Assembly (NCBI RefSeq): GCF_030412265.1
Contig: NZ_JAUHLN010000011.1
Coordinates: 1 to 60,473, forward strand
DNA from: Fictibacillus terranigra
Lineage (GTDB): Bacteria; Bacillota; Bacilli; Bacillales; Fictibacillaceae
Length of the DNA: 60,473 nucleotides
Direction: 5' to 3'
Shown: positions 7,806 to 17,966 of the stretch, piece after piece
Position numbering within the stretch: the stretch's first letter is position 1
How the letters are laid out: each line of letters starts with the position of its first letter
Notes under the pieces: model-generated
Database searches by the model: none
Seen by the model: only the letters and a program-made list of their open reading frames with translations
Told to the model about the DNA's origin: nothing
Position numbers and translations under genes: made by a program

Positions 7806-9608
7806 ATGTGCGGAATTGTAGGTTATGTAGGAAATAAGGATGCAAAAGAAATCTTGCTTCGCGGACTTGAAAAGTTGGAGTATCGCGGTTATGACTCAGC
7901 AGGTATAGCTGTTGTCGACAACGACGGCGTTCAAGTGTTTAAAGAAAAAGGAAGAATCGCCATTTTGCGCGAGATCGTTGACCCTTCCGTCGAAACATCA
8001 ATGGGGATCGGACATACCCGTTGGGCAACACACGGAGCGCCAAGCAAGGTTAACTCTCACCCTCACCAAAGCGCTGAAGAGCGTTTCACGCTTGTGCATA
8101 ATGGTGTAATCGAGAACTACGAAAACGTTAAACGAGAATACTTGCCGAATGTTGAATTCGCAAGTGATACAGATACAGAAGTTGTTGTACAGCTTATCGA
8201 AAAGTTTGTTAACGAAGGAGAGAACGTGGAAGAAGCATTCCGCCACGCACTCTCTGTCATCAAAGGTTCCTACGCGATCGCGTTAGTCGATAACCAAGAT
8301 TCAGACACCATCTATGTTGGAAAAAATAAAAGCCCGCTGTTGGTCGGTGTTGGAGACGGATTCAACGTTGTAGCAAGTGATGCTATGGCAATGATCTCTC
8401 AAACAGACCAATATGTTGAACTAATGGATGAGGAAATCGTAATCGTCACTCGTGACACTTATACCATTAAAACATTAGAAGGCAAAGAAGTAGCGCGCAG
8501 CCCATACACAGCTGAACTCGATGCAAGTGACATTGAAAAGGGAACATACCCGCACTATATGCTCAAGGAAATCGATGAGCAGCCGTTTGTTATCCGTAAC
8601 ATCATCAAACAGTACCAAAATGAAGAAGGCAATCTTAAACTGGATGATGACATTCGCGGAGCGATGAAAGATGCTGACCGCATCTATATCGTGGCTTGCG
8701 GAACGAGCTATAATGCAGGACTTGTCGGGAAACAGCTGATCGAAAACATGGCGAATATTCCTGTAGAGGTTCACATTGCCAGTGAATTCGTATATAACAT
8801 GCCGCTTCTTTCCAAGAAGCCATTGTTTATCTTTATTTCTCAATCCGGTGAAACAGCAGACAGCCGTGCCGTATTGGTAGAAGTGAAAAGGCTCGGCCAC
8901 AAAGCGTTGACGATTACCAACGTTCCTGGCTCGACCCTTTCAAGGGAAGCGGATCACACGCTCCACCTTTATGCAGGACCTGAAATTGCCGTTGCGTCAA
9001 CAAAAGCTTATACTGCCCAAATTGCTGTCCTTGCGATCCTCGCTGTGGACACTGCACGTGCTCAAGGCATTGAGTTGGATTTCAACCCGCTTCAAGAACT
9101 TGCGATCGTGGCAAACGCAATGGAAACATTGACCGACCAAAAAGAAACAATGGAACGCGTAGCACAAGAATACCTTTCCGTTACACGCAATGCTTTCTTT
9201 ATCGGCCGTGCCGTTGATTACTTTGTTTGCTTAGAAGGTTCTCTTAAGCTTAAAGAAATCTCTTATATACAGGCAGAAGGCTTTGCAGGAGGAGAATTGA
9301 AGCACGGTACGATCGCTTTGATTGAAGAAGGCACTCCTGTTATCGCCCTAGCGACTCAAGAACATGTAAACTTGAGCATCCGCGGAAACGTGAAAGAAGT
9401 AGCAGCCCGAGGCGCTGACACTTGCGTGATCAGTACAGAAGCAACGAAGGATGAAGGAGACCGCATCGTACTTCCAGAAGTACATGAGTACCTTACTCCG
9501 CTCGTATCGGTAGTACCGCTTCAATTGTTGGCCTACTATGCAGCGCTTCACCGCGATTGCGATGTTGATAAGCCGCGTAACCTTGCGAAAAGTGTAACAG
9601 TAGAATAA
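7806..9608 (+). CDS. glmS: Glutamine--fructose-6-phosphate aminotransferase GlmS
   Basis: Makes glucosamine-6-P from fructose-6-P and glutamine, the first committed step of amino-sugar synthesis. The N-terminal glutaminase has the catalytic Cys2 (MCGIVGYVG). Two SIS isomerase domains follow ([18 protein letters not shown]). The C-terminal [13 protein letters not shown] end is typical. It is 600 aa, the normal length. GGGAGG lies 8-9 nt before the ATG. It is controlled by the ribozyme immediately upstream. Confidence 0.98.
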   Translation: MCGIVGYVGNKDAKEILLRGLEKLEYRGYDSAGIAVVDNDGVQVFKEKGRIAILREIVDPSVETSMGIGHTRWATHGAPSKVNSHPHQSAEERFTLVHNGVIENYENVKREYLPNVEFASDTDTEVVVQLIEKFVNEGENVEEAFRHALSVIKGSYAIALVDNQDSDTIYVGKNKSPLLVGVGDGFNVVASDAMAMISQTDQYVELMDEEIVIVTRDTYTIKTLEGKEVARSPYTAELDASDIEKGTYPHYMLKEIDEQPFVIRNIIKQYQNEEGNLKLDDDIRGAMKDADRIYIVACGTSYNAGLVGKQLIENMANIPVEVHIASEFVYNMPLLSKKPLFIFISQSGETADSRAVLVEVKRLGHKALTITNVPGSTLSREADHTLHLYAGPEIAVASTKAYTAQIAVLAILAVDTARAQGIELDFNPLQELAIVANAMETLTDQKETMERVAQEYLSVTRNAFFIGRAVDYFVCLEGSLKLKEISYIQAEGFAGGELKHGTIALIEEGTPVIALATQEHVNLSIRGNVKEVAARGADTCVISTEATKDEGDRIVLPEVHEYLTPLVSVVPLQLLAYYAALHRDCDVDKPRNLAKSVTVE

Positions 9609-9621
9609 TTAGAAAACCTTC

Positions 9622-9657
9622 AAAAAAGACCGCTCCCCTGGGGAGCGGTCTTTTTTT
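9622..9657. terminator. Terminator of glmS
   Basis: A-run, GACCGCTCC/GGAGCGGTC arms, then seven Ts. The A- and T-tracts make it usable from both strands, and a minus-strand gene ends nearby. Confidence 0.92.
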
Positions 9658-9676
9658 GAATGCTTAGATGAACCGG

Positions 9677-10063
9677 TTATGGGAGCGGTTTTTTTTCAAA
9701 GATGCTGGTAAAATTTTTCCTGTATATAAACAACATAAAACAATGAAGAATGACAAGTATAACCGCTAAAGCAAGTAAAGAATGATTAACAAACAAATGA
9801 AGTAAGAATATGTTCGCAATGATCGGGGATAACATCGAAAGGGCCAGAGGTACAAACCGATTGATCAATAGTAAAGCTCCGCATATAACTTCTAATGATT
9901 TCTCGAACACTAAGAGGTATTGGAATTGGAACATATCCATTGCTTCAGGACTTGTTTCGATAAAAGGGTCCAACCCCACGATAACAAAATATCCGTTCAC
10001 ACCTGCAATAAGGAAAATTAAACCAAGTAAAACTCTATTGATATGTAAAAGTGCTCTGGTCAA
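9677..10063 (-). CDS. DoxX-like small membrane protein
   Basis: About 128 aa with four predicted membrane segments, resembling the DoxX/DoxD superfamily (small quinone-associated or redox membrane proteins). The exact role is unknown. The open frame extends to an ATG at 10072, but that codon touches the AGGAG motif. The TTG at 10063 has a proper 9-nt spacing from AGGAG and is preferred. A divergent gene starts at about 10126, and the two share a short AT-rich promoter region. Confidence 0.6.
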   Translation of the reverse strand: MTRALLHINRVLLGLIFLIAGVNGYFVIVGLDPFIETSPEAMDMFQFQYLLVFEKSLEVICGALLLINRFVPLALSMLSPIIANIFLLHLFVNHSLLALAVILVILHCFMLFIYRKNFTSIFEKKPLP

Positions 10064-10125
10064 ATTACACATCTCCTATTAGAGTATACTTAGAGTAAAT
10101 ATTTTTATGGTAACATAAGGATGGA

Positions 10126-10809
10126 ATGGCTTGGAATAAAAAGGCATCTTATCTGGAGAAGGGGAATGGACACAAAGAGATGAAAAAATCACTGCGAATC
10201 TTACGGCTTCTGTCTGGTCTTTTTTTATTTGCGTTAGGCTCGGTGCTCGTTATGAAAGCCAATTTAGGCTTTGGTCCTTGGGAAGTGTTTCAAGCAGGGT
10301 TAACCAACTTTCTGCCATTGACCATCGGGCAAGCCACCGTTCTAGTCAGTGTGGTTATTGTTGGATTGATCATCCTTCTGAAAGAGAAAATTGGAATCGG
10401 CACCTTGGCCAATATGACTTTGATTGGATTATTCATGGACTTCATTTTATGGACCGATATACTGCGGACGGCATTGGGCTGGCCCAGCGGCTTGGGTATG
10501 CTGATGCTCGGGTTGTTCACCACAGCACTGGGCAGTTATTTTTACATAAGCTCCGGTTTTGGAGCGGGGCCGCGTGATTCACTCATGGTCTCGATCCGCA
10601 GGCGCACCGGTCTTCCCATTGGGGTCTGCCGATCTTCACTGGAATGTTCCATTGCATTTGTGGGTTGGCTGCTGGGAGGTCCGCTAGGGATGGGAACAGT
10701 GGTGACAGCGTTTGGGCTTGGAGTGTTCGTTCAACTGGTCTTCCGTCTTTTTTCGTTTGAAACCACGACCATGAATCATGAGAACCTGCGGGAAACATTT
10801 AAAGCTTAG
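10126..10809 (+). CDS. YczE/YyaS/YitT-family integral membrane protein
   Basis: A membrane protein of up to 227 aa with about five or six hydrophobic segments. The family shows the conserved GFGPWEVFQAGL and GFGAGPRDSLM motifs, both visible here. In Bacillus, YczE is needed for some secondary metabolite production, but the biochemical role is unknown. The start may be ATG 10126 (AAGGA 4 nt upstream) or ATG 10180, which would give a more typical N-terminus (KKSLRILRLLSG). A terminator follows. Confidence 0.8.
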   Translation: MAWNKKASYLEKGNGHKEMKKSLRILRLLSGLFLFALGSVLVMKANLGFGPWEVFQAGLTNFLPLTIGQATVLVSVVIVGLIILLKEKIGIGTLANMTLIGLFMDFILWTDILRTALGWPSGLGMLMLGLFTTALGSYFYISSGFGAGPRDSLMVSIRRRTGLPIGVCRSSLECSIAFVGWLLGGPLGMGTVVTAFGLGVFVQLVFRLFSFETTTMNHENLRETFKA

Positions 10810-10837
10810 GCTGGCGAATCAAAAGAATAAATAAAGA

Positions 10838-10872
10838 GCTGCCAGCCGAATTTAAGGAGGGCAGTTTTTTTG
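10838..10872 (+). terminator. Terminator after YczE-like gene
   Basis: CTGCC and GGCAG arms across a loop of about 20 nt, followed by seven Ts. Confidence 0.65.
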
Positions 10873-10920
10873 TTTTAGTGATGACAACAAGTTTCATGAC
10901 AAAATACCCTTTTCTTTAAA

Positions 10921-10950
10921 TTGAAGAATGGTGTGTAAACGCTTTATTAT
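10921..10950 (+). promoter_or_regulatory. Candidate mtlA promoter
   Basis: TTGAAG, 18-bp spacer, TATTAT. The spacer end and the -10 overlap a cre-like site, consistent with catabolite repression of mannitol use. Confidence 0.55.
10934..10947. promoter_or_regulatory. Candidate cre (CcpA) site of mtl operon
   Basis: TGTAAACGCTTTAT matches the cre core (TGNAANCGNTNNCA) except at the last positions. It overlaps the predicted -10 region of mtlA. Confidence 0.6.
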
Positions 10951-11010
10951 TAGAGCATAAGACCTATAGAAATATCGAACAGTACCATTTAGAAAGGGGT
11001 TACGATAGAT

Positions 11011-12816
11011 ATGGCGAATTCTGAACAATCAAAGACAGGCGTTAAAGTAAGAATACAGCGCTTTGGCAGTCATTTAAGCGGAATGATCATGCCGAACATT
11101 GGGGCATTTATCGCCTGGGGGCTGATTACTGCCCTATTCATCCCAACAGGATGGCTTCCGAATGAAGATATGGCAAAACTGGTTGGCCCGATGATCACCT
11201 ACTTGCTGCCGCTGCTGATCGGGTTTTCCGGCGGAAGAATTGTTTATGATCTGCGAGGCGGGGTCGTCGGTGCGACAGCAACGATGGGGGTTATTGTCGG
11301 GGCTGACATTCCAATGCTGTTAGGTGCCATGATCATGGGGCCACTCGGCGGATATGCCATTAAGAAGTTTGACAAATTGCTTGAAGGAAAAGTGAGATCC
11401 GGTTTCGAGATGCTCGTAAATAACTTTTCCGCAGGGATTATTGCCGCAATTCTAACCACCATAGCCTATAAAGGAATCGGGCCAGTTGTATTAACGTTAA
11501 ATAAAACATTGGCTGCAGGGGTTCAGGCGATTGTGGATGCCCACTTGCTTCCTTTAGCCAGCATCTTTATCGAACCGGCAAAAGTATTATTCTTAAACAA
11601 CGCGATCAACCATGGAATCTTAAGTCCGCTCGGAATCGAGCAAGCCTCTAAAGCAGGAAAATCCATTCTTTTCTTGCTCGAATCGAATCCGGGACCGGGT
11701 CTCGGTATCTTATTGGCTTATATACTTTTCGGGAAAGGAATGTCCAAACAAACGGCACCGGGGGCGGCTATCATCCATTTCTTAGGTGGGATTCATGAAA
11801 TCTACTTCCCGTATATCCTAATGCGTCCGCTCCTGCTTTTAGCGGTAATCGGAGGCGGTGCATCCGGGGTATTTACCTTCTTGCTGTTTGATGCAGGATT
11901 GGTAGCGGCTCCATCACCAGGCAGTATCTTTGCTCTTATTGCGATGACACCGAGAGGGAACTATCTTGGCATCATCTCTGGTGTTTTAATAGCGACAGCC
12001 GTATCCTTCTTGATTTCTTCAGTCATCTTAAAATCTTCCAAACAAACGGATGAAGACGACTTAACAAAAGCAGCGGAAAAAACATCTGCGCTTAAAGGAA
12101 AAGAAAGCCGTGCTTCATCTCTTGTTCAGCCGAAAGCACCGCAAGAAACTGAAATTCAAAAAACACCTGCTGCAGAAAAGAGCCGTGCAAACGTTGAAAA
12201 GATCATTTTTGCTTGTGACGCAGGCATGGGTTCAAGTGCGATGGGCGCATCGATCTTAAAGAATAAAGCGCGAAAAGCAGGGCTGGATGTATCGGTTTCC
12301 AATACATCGATAACGAATTTACCGGCTGATGCAGACATCGTCATCACGCACAAAGATTTAACCGACCGGGCAAAAGCAAAACTGCCGAACGCTGAACATA
12401 TTTCAGTAGAAAATTTCTTAAACAGTCCCAAATACGAAAAGCTGCTGAATGAGTTAGTAGAGAGCACAGTAACAGCAGCACCTGCCGTGGCTGAAGGTAC
12501 GCAGGATGCAAAGAACGAGTATGAAGACGTTTCAAAAATTATTTTTGCGTGTGACGCAGGTATGGGTTCAAGTGCGATGGGCGCTTCTATTTTAAAGAAT
12601 AAAGTTCAAAAAGCGGGGCTTGATGTCTCCGTTTCCAATACTTCGATTACCAATCTGCCAGCTGATGCAGACGTGGTCATCACACACAAAGACTTAACTG
12701 ATCGTGCAAAGGCTAAACTACCGGGCGCAACACATATTTCAGTGGAGAATTTTTTAAACTCACCGAAATATGAGGAACTGCTTGAGAAGTTGAAAGCAGC
12801 CAAAAGCTTGCAGTAA
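11011..12816 (+). CDS. mtlA: Mannitol PTS permease EIICB with duplicated EIIB domain
   Basis: Imports and phosphorylates mannitol using phosphate passed from EIIA (MtlF). Residues 1-350 are the membrane EIIC domain, including NNAINHGILSPLG and HFLGGIHEIYFPY. A charged linker (about 350-395) leads to an EIIB domain with phospho-Cys402 in IIFACDAGMGSS. A second, nearly identical EIIB follows with Cys514. The two copies are 112 codons apart and differ at roughly 9 of 88 residues, yet many third codon positions differ. The protein is 601 aa against about 478 aa for the usual EIICB form. AAAGGGG precedes the ATG. It heads the mtl cluster. Confidence 0.95.
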   Translation: MANSEQSKTGVKVRIQRFGSHLSGMIMPNIGAFIAWGLITALFIPTGWLPNEDMAKLVGPMITYLLPLLIGFSGGRIVYDLRGGVVGATATMGVIVGADIPMLLGAMIMGPLGGYAIKKFDKLLEGKVRSGFEMLVNNFSAGIIAAILTTIAYKGIGPVVLTLNKTLAAGVQAIVDAHLLPLASIFIEPAKVLFLNNAINHGILSPLGIEQASKAGKSILFLLESNPGPGLGILLAYILFGKGMSKQTAPGAAIIHFLGGIHEIYFPYILMRPLLLLAVIGGGASGVFTFLLFDAGLVAAPSPGSIFALIAMTPRGNYLGIISGVLIATAVSFLISSVILKSSKQTDEDDLTKAAEKTSALKGKESRASSLVQPKAPQETEIQKTPAAEKSRANVEKIIFACDAGMGSSAMGASILKNKARKAGLDVSVSNTSITNLPADADIVITHKDLTDRAKAKLPNAEHISVENFLNSPKYEKLLNELVESTVTAAPAVAEGTQDAKNEYEDVSKIIFACDAGMGSSAMGASILKNKVQKAGLDVSVSNTSITNLPADADVVITHKDLTDRAKAKLPGATHISVENFLNSPKYEELLEKLKAAKSLQ

Positions 12817-12819
12817 ACG

Positions 12820-12852
12820 AAAAGTCCGGTTCCCAGGAATCGGACTTTTCTA
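12820..12852 (+). terminator. Terminator between mtlA and mtlR
   Basis: AAAAGTCCG and CGGACTTTT arms, with a T-rich tail. It may lower readthrough from mtlA into mtlR. Confidence 0.8.
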
Positions 12853-12987
12853 TTCTTTTTAAATCATGGCAACAATGATCATGACGAAATCAGCTTTTTA
12901 TTTCGTTGTAATGTGGGCCAGCCGGGATTTATGATTGCATTAAGGGTATACAAATTAAATATTGTCATTAACGTGGAGTGAAAGAAC

Positions 12988-15108
12988 ATGTATATATCTG
13001 CAAGAGAGAGGCTAATAGTTGAAATCTTATTATCTAAAAAAGAAGAAATCACGGTCAAGGATCTTGCGGATGAAATTGATGTGAGCACCCGGACGATCCA
13101 CCGTGATCTGAAGGAACTTGAACATACACTGAAAAAGTTTGATTTGGAGCTTATCAAAAAATCAGGAGTAGGCATACAGATCGCCGGTGAAGAGGGACGG
13201 ATGGAAGACCTGAAGCTTTCGTTGTTTCATTTGTCTTATAACGAGTACACACCTGAAGAACGGCAGACTATGATTTTCTGCTCCCTTCTGGAGGCAAAGG
13301 AGCCGGTTAAGCTTGTCTCGTTGGCACATGATTTAAACGTGACGATCGCTACGATCAGCAATGATTTAACCAAGCTGGAAAGCAGGTTGTCCGAGTTTGA
13401 TCTGAACCTTGTCAGGAAAAGGGGATATGGGGTAGAGATCACTGGAGATGAAAAAGCAAAACGAAGAGCAATGAGCCAGATCATCGCCCAGAATCTTAAC
13501 GAAACCGAATTTTTGTCACTCGTGAAAGAAAACATTCAGAAAAAATCACTTCATACGACGGATTCCATATCGGAACGTTTATTGGGATTGGTGGAAAAGA
13601 ACAGGCTCTTAATGGTAGAGAAAGCAATTGAAGAAGTGAATGAGGAGCTCCCCTATCCGATCGCTGACAGTGCATATATCGGCTTGGTCGTCCATCTCAC
13701 ACTGGCGATCGAACGGATTTTGCAGGGGGAGAACATCAATATGGATGAGGCTTTTCTTGAGACATTAAAGCTGACACCAGAATTTAAGGCTGCAGAGAAA
13801 ATCATCGAAAAGCTGAAGAACGTTTTTCATGCGGACATACCTGAAGCAGAGGTCGGCTATATCACCATGCATCTGCAAGGGGCGAAGCTGCGGCGGGACA
13901 AAGAATATTTGCTTGAAGAATCCAGTTTTCAAACCGCTCTAAAAGCGAAAAGCCTGATCATGTATGTGAGCGAGCAAACCGGTACGGATCTTTTAGAAAA
14001 CGCTTCCCTGTTTCAGGGGCTTGTCACTCATTTAAAACCGGCGCTGTACCGGATCAAGCAAAACATGGGGATCTCCAATCCGCTCATGCCCAAGATTAAA
14101 AAGGATTATGAAGAGCTGTTTCATATCGTACGGGACGGCACCGCCGCTATATTTCATGATCTGCATGTTCCTGATGAGGAAGTAGCCTACCTTGTTATGC
14201 ACTTTGGTGCCGCTTTGATGACAGGCCGCCATGAGGCAGGGCTAAAAGCATTGATCATCTGTTCTACAGGAATCGGCACGTCTAAGATGCTTGCGACCAG
14301 ACTTAAACGGGAAGTACCTGAATTAAAGGAACTGAAAAATGTATCTGTTTTTGAACTGAACAAGATGAACCCGGACGAGTTTGACCTTGTCATTTCTACC
14401 ATTCATCTGCCGGATTACCACCGGCCCTATATTGTTCTCAGCCCCATTCCTTCTCAGGAAGAGATTCAGAAGGTGAAGCGATACATTGCAGAAGGTGCCG
14501 GAGCACAGCCGGAAGGGAAACGCCCGGTCCTGCAGGAAACCAATAAGAGGGAACAGGACCCCAAACAGCTTCTGGAAGGGCTGGAAGGGATCAAGAAGTA
14601 TACGGATGCCATTGTGGATGTGCTGAAAGGATTCAAACTGGCACGAGTCAATGGTCCGGCTAAGGTTCAAAGCATCCTTGAGGAAGCATGCGAAGACTTA
14701 GCAGCCGAAGGTGTCCTGCAAAGCGGCGAGCAGGTGGCAGCTGCACTGTTTGAACGAGAGAAGCTGGGAGGCCTTGGGGTACCGAATACCGCGCTTGTCC
14801 TTTACCATGCACGGAGTGAACAGATTGTTAAACCTTCCTTCACCATCTATAGCCTGGAGGAGGCTGTTACGGTACCCGCCATGGATCAGACCGTCATTGA
14901 AGCTGACAGTATGCTCCTTCTGCTCGCTCCAAGCGATTATTCAAGTCAGGGGCTGGAGGTGCTGAGCTTTATAAGCTCCATCATTATTGAGAATGAACAG
15001 AGCATTGCCCTGTTCGAATCGAAGGATGAAAAGAAAATATCATCCTATCTGGCAGATAAGCTTGATCAGTTTTATAAAGAAAAACTAACAGAATTAAGGA
15101 GAGGATAA
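12988..15108 (+). CDS. mtlR: Mannitol operon transcriptional activator MtlR
   Basis: A 706-aa PRD-type activator controlled by PTS phosphorylation. Order of domains: DeoR-type HTH (residues 1-60), a second HTH (about 85-140), PRD1 and PRD2 (about 185-400), a GatB-like EIIB domain with Cys425 (IICSTGIGTSK), and an EIIA-Mtl domain with His607 (LVLYHARSEQ). In the Bacillus family, the EIIB cysteine and EIIA histidine relay the inducer signal. Placement between mtlA and mtlF matches the Geobacillus arrangement rather than B. subtilis. It is followed after 1 nt by mtlF. Confidence 0.95.
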   Translation: MYISARERLIVEILLSKKEEITVKDLADEIDVSTRTIHRDLKELEHTLKKFDLELIKKSGVGIQIAGEEGRMEDLKLSLFHLSYNEYTPEERQTMIFCSLLEAKEPVKLVSLAHDLNVTIATISNDLTKLESRLSEFDLNLVRKRGYGVEITGDEKAKRRAMSQIIAQNLNETEFLSLVKENIQKKSLHTTDSISERLLGLVEKNRLLMVEKAIEEVNEELPYPIADSAYIGLVVHLTLAIERILQGENINMDEAFLETLKLTPEFKAAEKIIEKLKNVFHADIPEAEVGYITMHLQGAKLRRDKEYLLEESSFQTALKAKSLIMYVSEQTGTDLLENASLFQGLVTHLKPALYRIKQNMGISNPLMPKIKKDYEELFHIVRDGTAAIFHDLHVPDEEVAYLVMHFGAALMTGRHEAGLKALIICSTGIGTSKMLATRLKREVPELKELKNVSVFELNKMNPDEFDLVISTIHLPDYHRPYIVLSPIPSQEEIQKVKRYIAEGAGAQPEGKRPVLQETNKREQDPKQLLEGLEGIKKYTDAIVDVLKGFKLARVNGPAKVQSILEEACEDLAAEGVLQSGEQVAAALFEREKLGGLGVPNTALVLYHARSEQIVKPSFTIYSLEEAVTVPAMDQTVIEADSMLLLLAPSDYSSQGLEVLSFISSIIIENEQSIALFESKDEKKISSYLADKLDQFYKEKLTELRRG

Positions 15109-15109
15109 T

Positions 15110-15544
15110 ATGACATCAGTGCTAACGAAAGATAACATCCTATTAAATGCGGAAGTGGACAGCAAGGACAATGCGATCCGTTTAACCGGAGGCCTGTTAG
15201 TGGAAAATGGATATGTGGAACCGCAATATATTGAAAAAATGCTGGAAAGAGAGCAGCTGACCTCAACGTATATGGGGAATTTTGTGGCCATTCCGCATGG
15301 AACAGAGGATGCGAAGCAATCGGTCAAAGAATCAGGGATCGCTATTATCCAAGTGCCGGGCGGAGTGGAATTTGGGCCAGGGAATGAAGTGAAACTGCTC
15401 ATCGGTATTGCAGGAAAAGGAGACGAGCATTTGGAGATCCTTTCGAAAATTGCTATTGTTTGTTCTGAAGAAGATAACGTCCTGGGAATCGTAAATGCCT
15501 CTTCCAAAGAAGAGATCCTGGCTTACTTTGAAGGTGAAATCTAA
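15110..15544 (+). CDS. mtlF: Mannitol PTS EIIA component
   Basis: A 144-aa soluble phosphocarrier that moves phosphate from HPr to the MtlA EIIB cysteine(s). The active-site His63 sits in FVAIPHGTED. AGGAGAGGA precedes the ATG. It starts 1 nt after mtlR, and its stop overlaps the mtlD start by one base, so translation is probably coupled. Confidence 0.96.
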   Translation: MTSVLTKDNILLNAEVDSKDNAIRLTGGLLVENGYVEPQYIEKMLEREQLTSTYMGNFVAIPHGTEDAKQSVKESGIAIIQVPGGVEFGPGNEVKLLIGIAGKGDEHLEILSKIAIVCSEEDNVLGIVNASSKEEILAYFEGEI

Positions 15545-16710
15545 TGCTGGCTGTACATTTTGGAGCGGGTAACATCGGCAGGGGATTTATTGGCAATCTA
15601 TTGTTTCAGTCAGGCTATGAAACGGTATTTGTAGACGTGAACCAGGAGCTCGTAGATTTATTGAATGAAAAGAATCAGTATGCTGTTGTGCATGCAGATG
15701 AAAGCCAGGAAGAGCTCATCATCAGGAATGTTTCGGCGGTGAACAGCGGAAACGATCCAGAACAGGTGGTTGAGCTTATCGCAAAGGCTGACCTCGTAAC
15801 GGCTGCAGTAGGGCCGAACATTCTTCCGTTTATCGCTGGCTCCATTGCGGAAGGACTGCGAAAAAGGATAGAAAAAAGTGATGCGCCTTTAAATATTATC
15901 GCCTGTGAAAATATGATCGGCGGAAGTACGCTGTTAAAAGAAAAAGTGTTTGAGAAATTGGAAGAGAACGAGAAGCCGCTGTTTGAATCCCGCTTTGGAT
16001 TTCCGGATGCAGCGGTCGACCGCATCGTCCCCAATCAGTCCAATGAAGATAAACTGATGGTTAAAGTTGAACCCTTCTATGAGTGGGCTGTCGATGAGAC
16101 GAAAATCATCGGCAAAAGGCCAGAGGTGGAAGGCATCACATATGTACAGGATTTGAAACCATATATTGAACGAAAGCTGTTCACGGTGAACACCGGCCAT
16201 GCAGCTGCTGCCTATATCGGGTATCAAGCCGGCATGAGAACCATCGATGAAGCGATGAACAACGGAGAAATCAAAGCGCTGATCCAGCAAACCCTGCAGG
16301 AAACAGGACGCATGCTCGTCAGTAAATATGCCTTTGCCCCAGATGAACATCAACAGTATATCGAAAAAATTGTGCATCGTTTTGTGAATCCCTATATCAC
16401 GGACGAGGTAACGAGAGTTGGACGTTCTCCAATCCGTAAGCTCGGACCTGCAGACCGGCTCGTCAGCCCTGCCATTCAATTTCTTGAGCTTACAGGCGAT
16501 ATTCCAGTTACGTTAACAAGAGTAATTGCTTCAGCTCTTCTCTATGATTATAAGGAAGATCCAGAAGCAGTAAAGATACAGGAAACAATTCATGAAAAAG
16601 GAATGGAACAGGCGATTGAAGAGTTTACCGGAATTGAAGCCGGTTCCGCCCTGTCTGAAGCGGTAATGGAGCAGTACGAACAATTAAAATCTGCCTCCAT
16701 GAGGAAGTAA
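15544..16710 (+). CDS. mtlD: Mannitol-1-phosphate 5-dehydrogenase
   Basis: Oxidises mannitol-1-P to fructose-6-P with NAD+. The N-terminal Rossmann motif HFGAGNIGRGFIG (about residues 5-17) and the catalytic-helix lysine region (ERKLFTVNTGHAAAAYIG) are present. It is 388 aa, the normal size. The ATG overlaps the mtlF stop (TAATG), and a terminator closes the operon. Confidence 0.97.
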   Translation: MLAVHFGAGNIGRGFIGNLLFQSGYETVFVDVNQELVDLLNEKNQYAVVHADESQEELIIRNVSAVNSGNDPEQVVELIAKADLVTAAVGPNILPFIAGSIAEGLRKRIEKSDAPLNIIACENMIGGSTLLKEKVFEKLEENEKPLFESRFGFPDAAVDRIVPNQSNEDKLMVKVEPFYEWAVDETKIIGKRPEVEGITYVQDLKPYIERKLFTVNTGHAAAAYIGYQAGMRTIDEAMNNGEIKALIQQTLQETGRMLVSKYAFAPDEHQQYIEKIVHRFVNPYITDEVTRVGRSPIRKLGPADRLVSPAIQFLELTGDIPVTLTRVIASALLYDYKEDPEAVKIQETIHEKGMEQAIEEFTGIEAGSALSEAVMEQYEQLKSASMRK

Positions 16711-16752
16711 AAAAAGAGAGAGATCCCTTGCAGGGGACCTCTCTCTTTTTAT
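16709..16752. terminator. Bidirectional terminator between mtlD and FUSC gene
   Basis: AAAAAGAGAGAG and CTCTCTCTTTTT arms flanking ATCCCTTGCAGGGGAC, which pairs further. It serves both converging genes. Confidence 0.88.
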
Positions 16753-17849
16753 TTAAACACCCTTCCGGTACTCACGATTGTTTGCCCGCCAGTCTCTTCT
16801 AGGATCCGGTTTAAATCGGTAAGAATCGCCCCGACATCCCTAAGGATCGTCAGTGACTCGTAACGCTTCAGGATTACGAGGCAATGAGACTGAATTTCCT
16901 GTGCTTCCTTTATACTGGAGATGAGTTTTAACAGATTTTCAGCAGATGGATCAATGACCGTCTTTCCGTAATGAGCCACACAGAGTGACGTATGCTCAAT
17001 GGCTAAATTCAACTGCGTCATTTCTTCAGAGGCGACATGGTCATCAAGACTCATGACCAGATCACGTATCCCGCGGGCGATGCCGCGGATCTGCAGTGTA
17101 ATATGATTGAGATGCTTTATTCCGGTTTCCAGGTGTTCCAGCCGGATGCGCCGTTTCGTAAAGAAAGGGGTAAATCGGAGATTCTGTCTGGCAAGAACGA
17201 CAGCTTCAATCCCCTTTTCGTTCTGTTCTGTCAGTTCTTTTACCTCCTGCTGGATCTCCCGGCGTTGAGAAAGCGACCGGTCCCATAGAAGAACAAGATC
17301 TTTTAATGTGATGGATGCCTTTTTAGATAACTTTAAGAGCAGCTCTTCGGCGGCGGGTATGGTGTTTGGCGGTACAAGCAGAGCATTGGTCAGCACAGCG
17401 ATCGCAGAGCCGATGATCGTTTCAATAATACGGCTGAGAGCATAACCCTGACCAAAGGCTAGAACAAGGATTGAACTTACAGAAACCTGGGAGGTGACCT
17501 GAGCCGGCATTTTGAAGGCGGTCGTCACCGCCATCCCGATCAATACGACAAGAAGAATGGAACCAGCGTTCAATTTTAAAAAGTATCCGATCAGCATACT
17601 GATGATTACGCCGCCGATCACACCGCTGACCCTGTAGATGGCTTTTTCCATCGATCCGGCAATCGTGACCTGCATCGTCAGGACAGCTGCCATCGGAGCA
17701 AAAAATGGATAGTCATTTTGTGATAAATGGGAGGAAACCATCCAGCTGATTGCTGCGGCGATTGCTGTTTTCATTACTTGTAACGTCAGTCCAAGACGTA
17801 AGAAGACTTCCAATCCTTTTCTCACTGGCGTTTTCCTTTCTAACATCAT
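16749..17849 (-). CDS. FUSC/aromatic acid exporter family membrane protein
   Basis: A 366-aa protein. The N-terminal half (about residues 20-165) has six hydrophobic segments typical of FUSC/ArAE proteins (YPFFAPMAAVLTMQVT, RVSGVIGGVIISMLIGYF). The C-terminal half is a charged helical cytosolic region. Bacillus relatives (YgaE/YqjA type) have no firm substrate. The start could also be the GTG at 17825, which has AGAAAGGA about 8 nt upstream, better placed than the site for ATG 17849. Confidence 0.8.
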   Translation of the reverse strand: MMLERKTPVRKGLEVFLRLGLTLQVMKTAIAAAISWMVSSHLSQNDYPFFAPMAAVLTMQVTIAGSMEKAIYRVSGVIGGVIISMLIGYFLKLNAGSILLVVLIGMAVTTAFKMPAQVTSQVSVSSILVLAFGQGYALSRIIETIIGSAIAVLTNALLVPPNTIPAAEELLLKLSKKASITLKDLVLLWDRSLSQRREIQQEVKELTEQNEKGIEAVVLARQNLRFTPFFTKRRIRLEHLETGIKHLNHITLQIRGIARGIRDLVMSLDDHVASEEMTQLNLAIEHTSLCVAHYGKTVIDPSAENLLKLISSIKEAQEIQSHCLVILKRYESLTILRDVGAILTDLNRILEETGGQTIVSTGRVFK

Positions 17850-17966
17850 CTTATTATTCTTTTTCCAAAACGGCTGAAGCTGAAACCTTTCAGCAGCCTT
17901 ATTTGTATACAGTATAACCTTCCTGCTCGATGTTTGATGCAGTCCATCATTGTTCTGCAGCGGCGC

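Noticed and set aside
12926-12949. Possible sigma-B promoter before mtlR (GATTTA-12-GGGTAT)
   Set aside because: The -35 is poor and mtlR has no known stress control; not strong enough to list.
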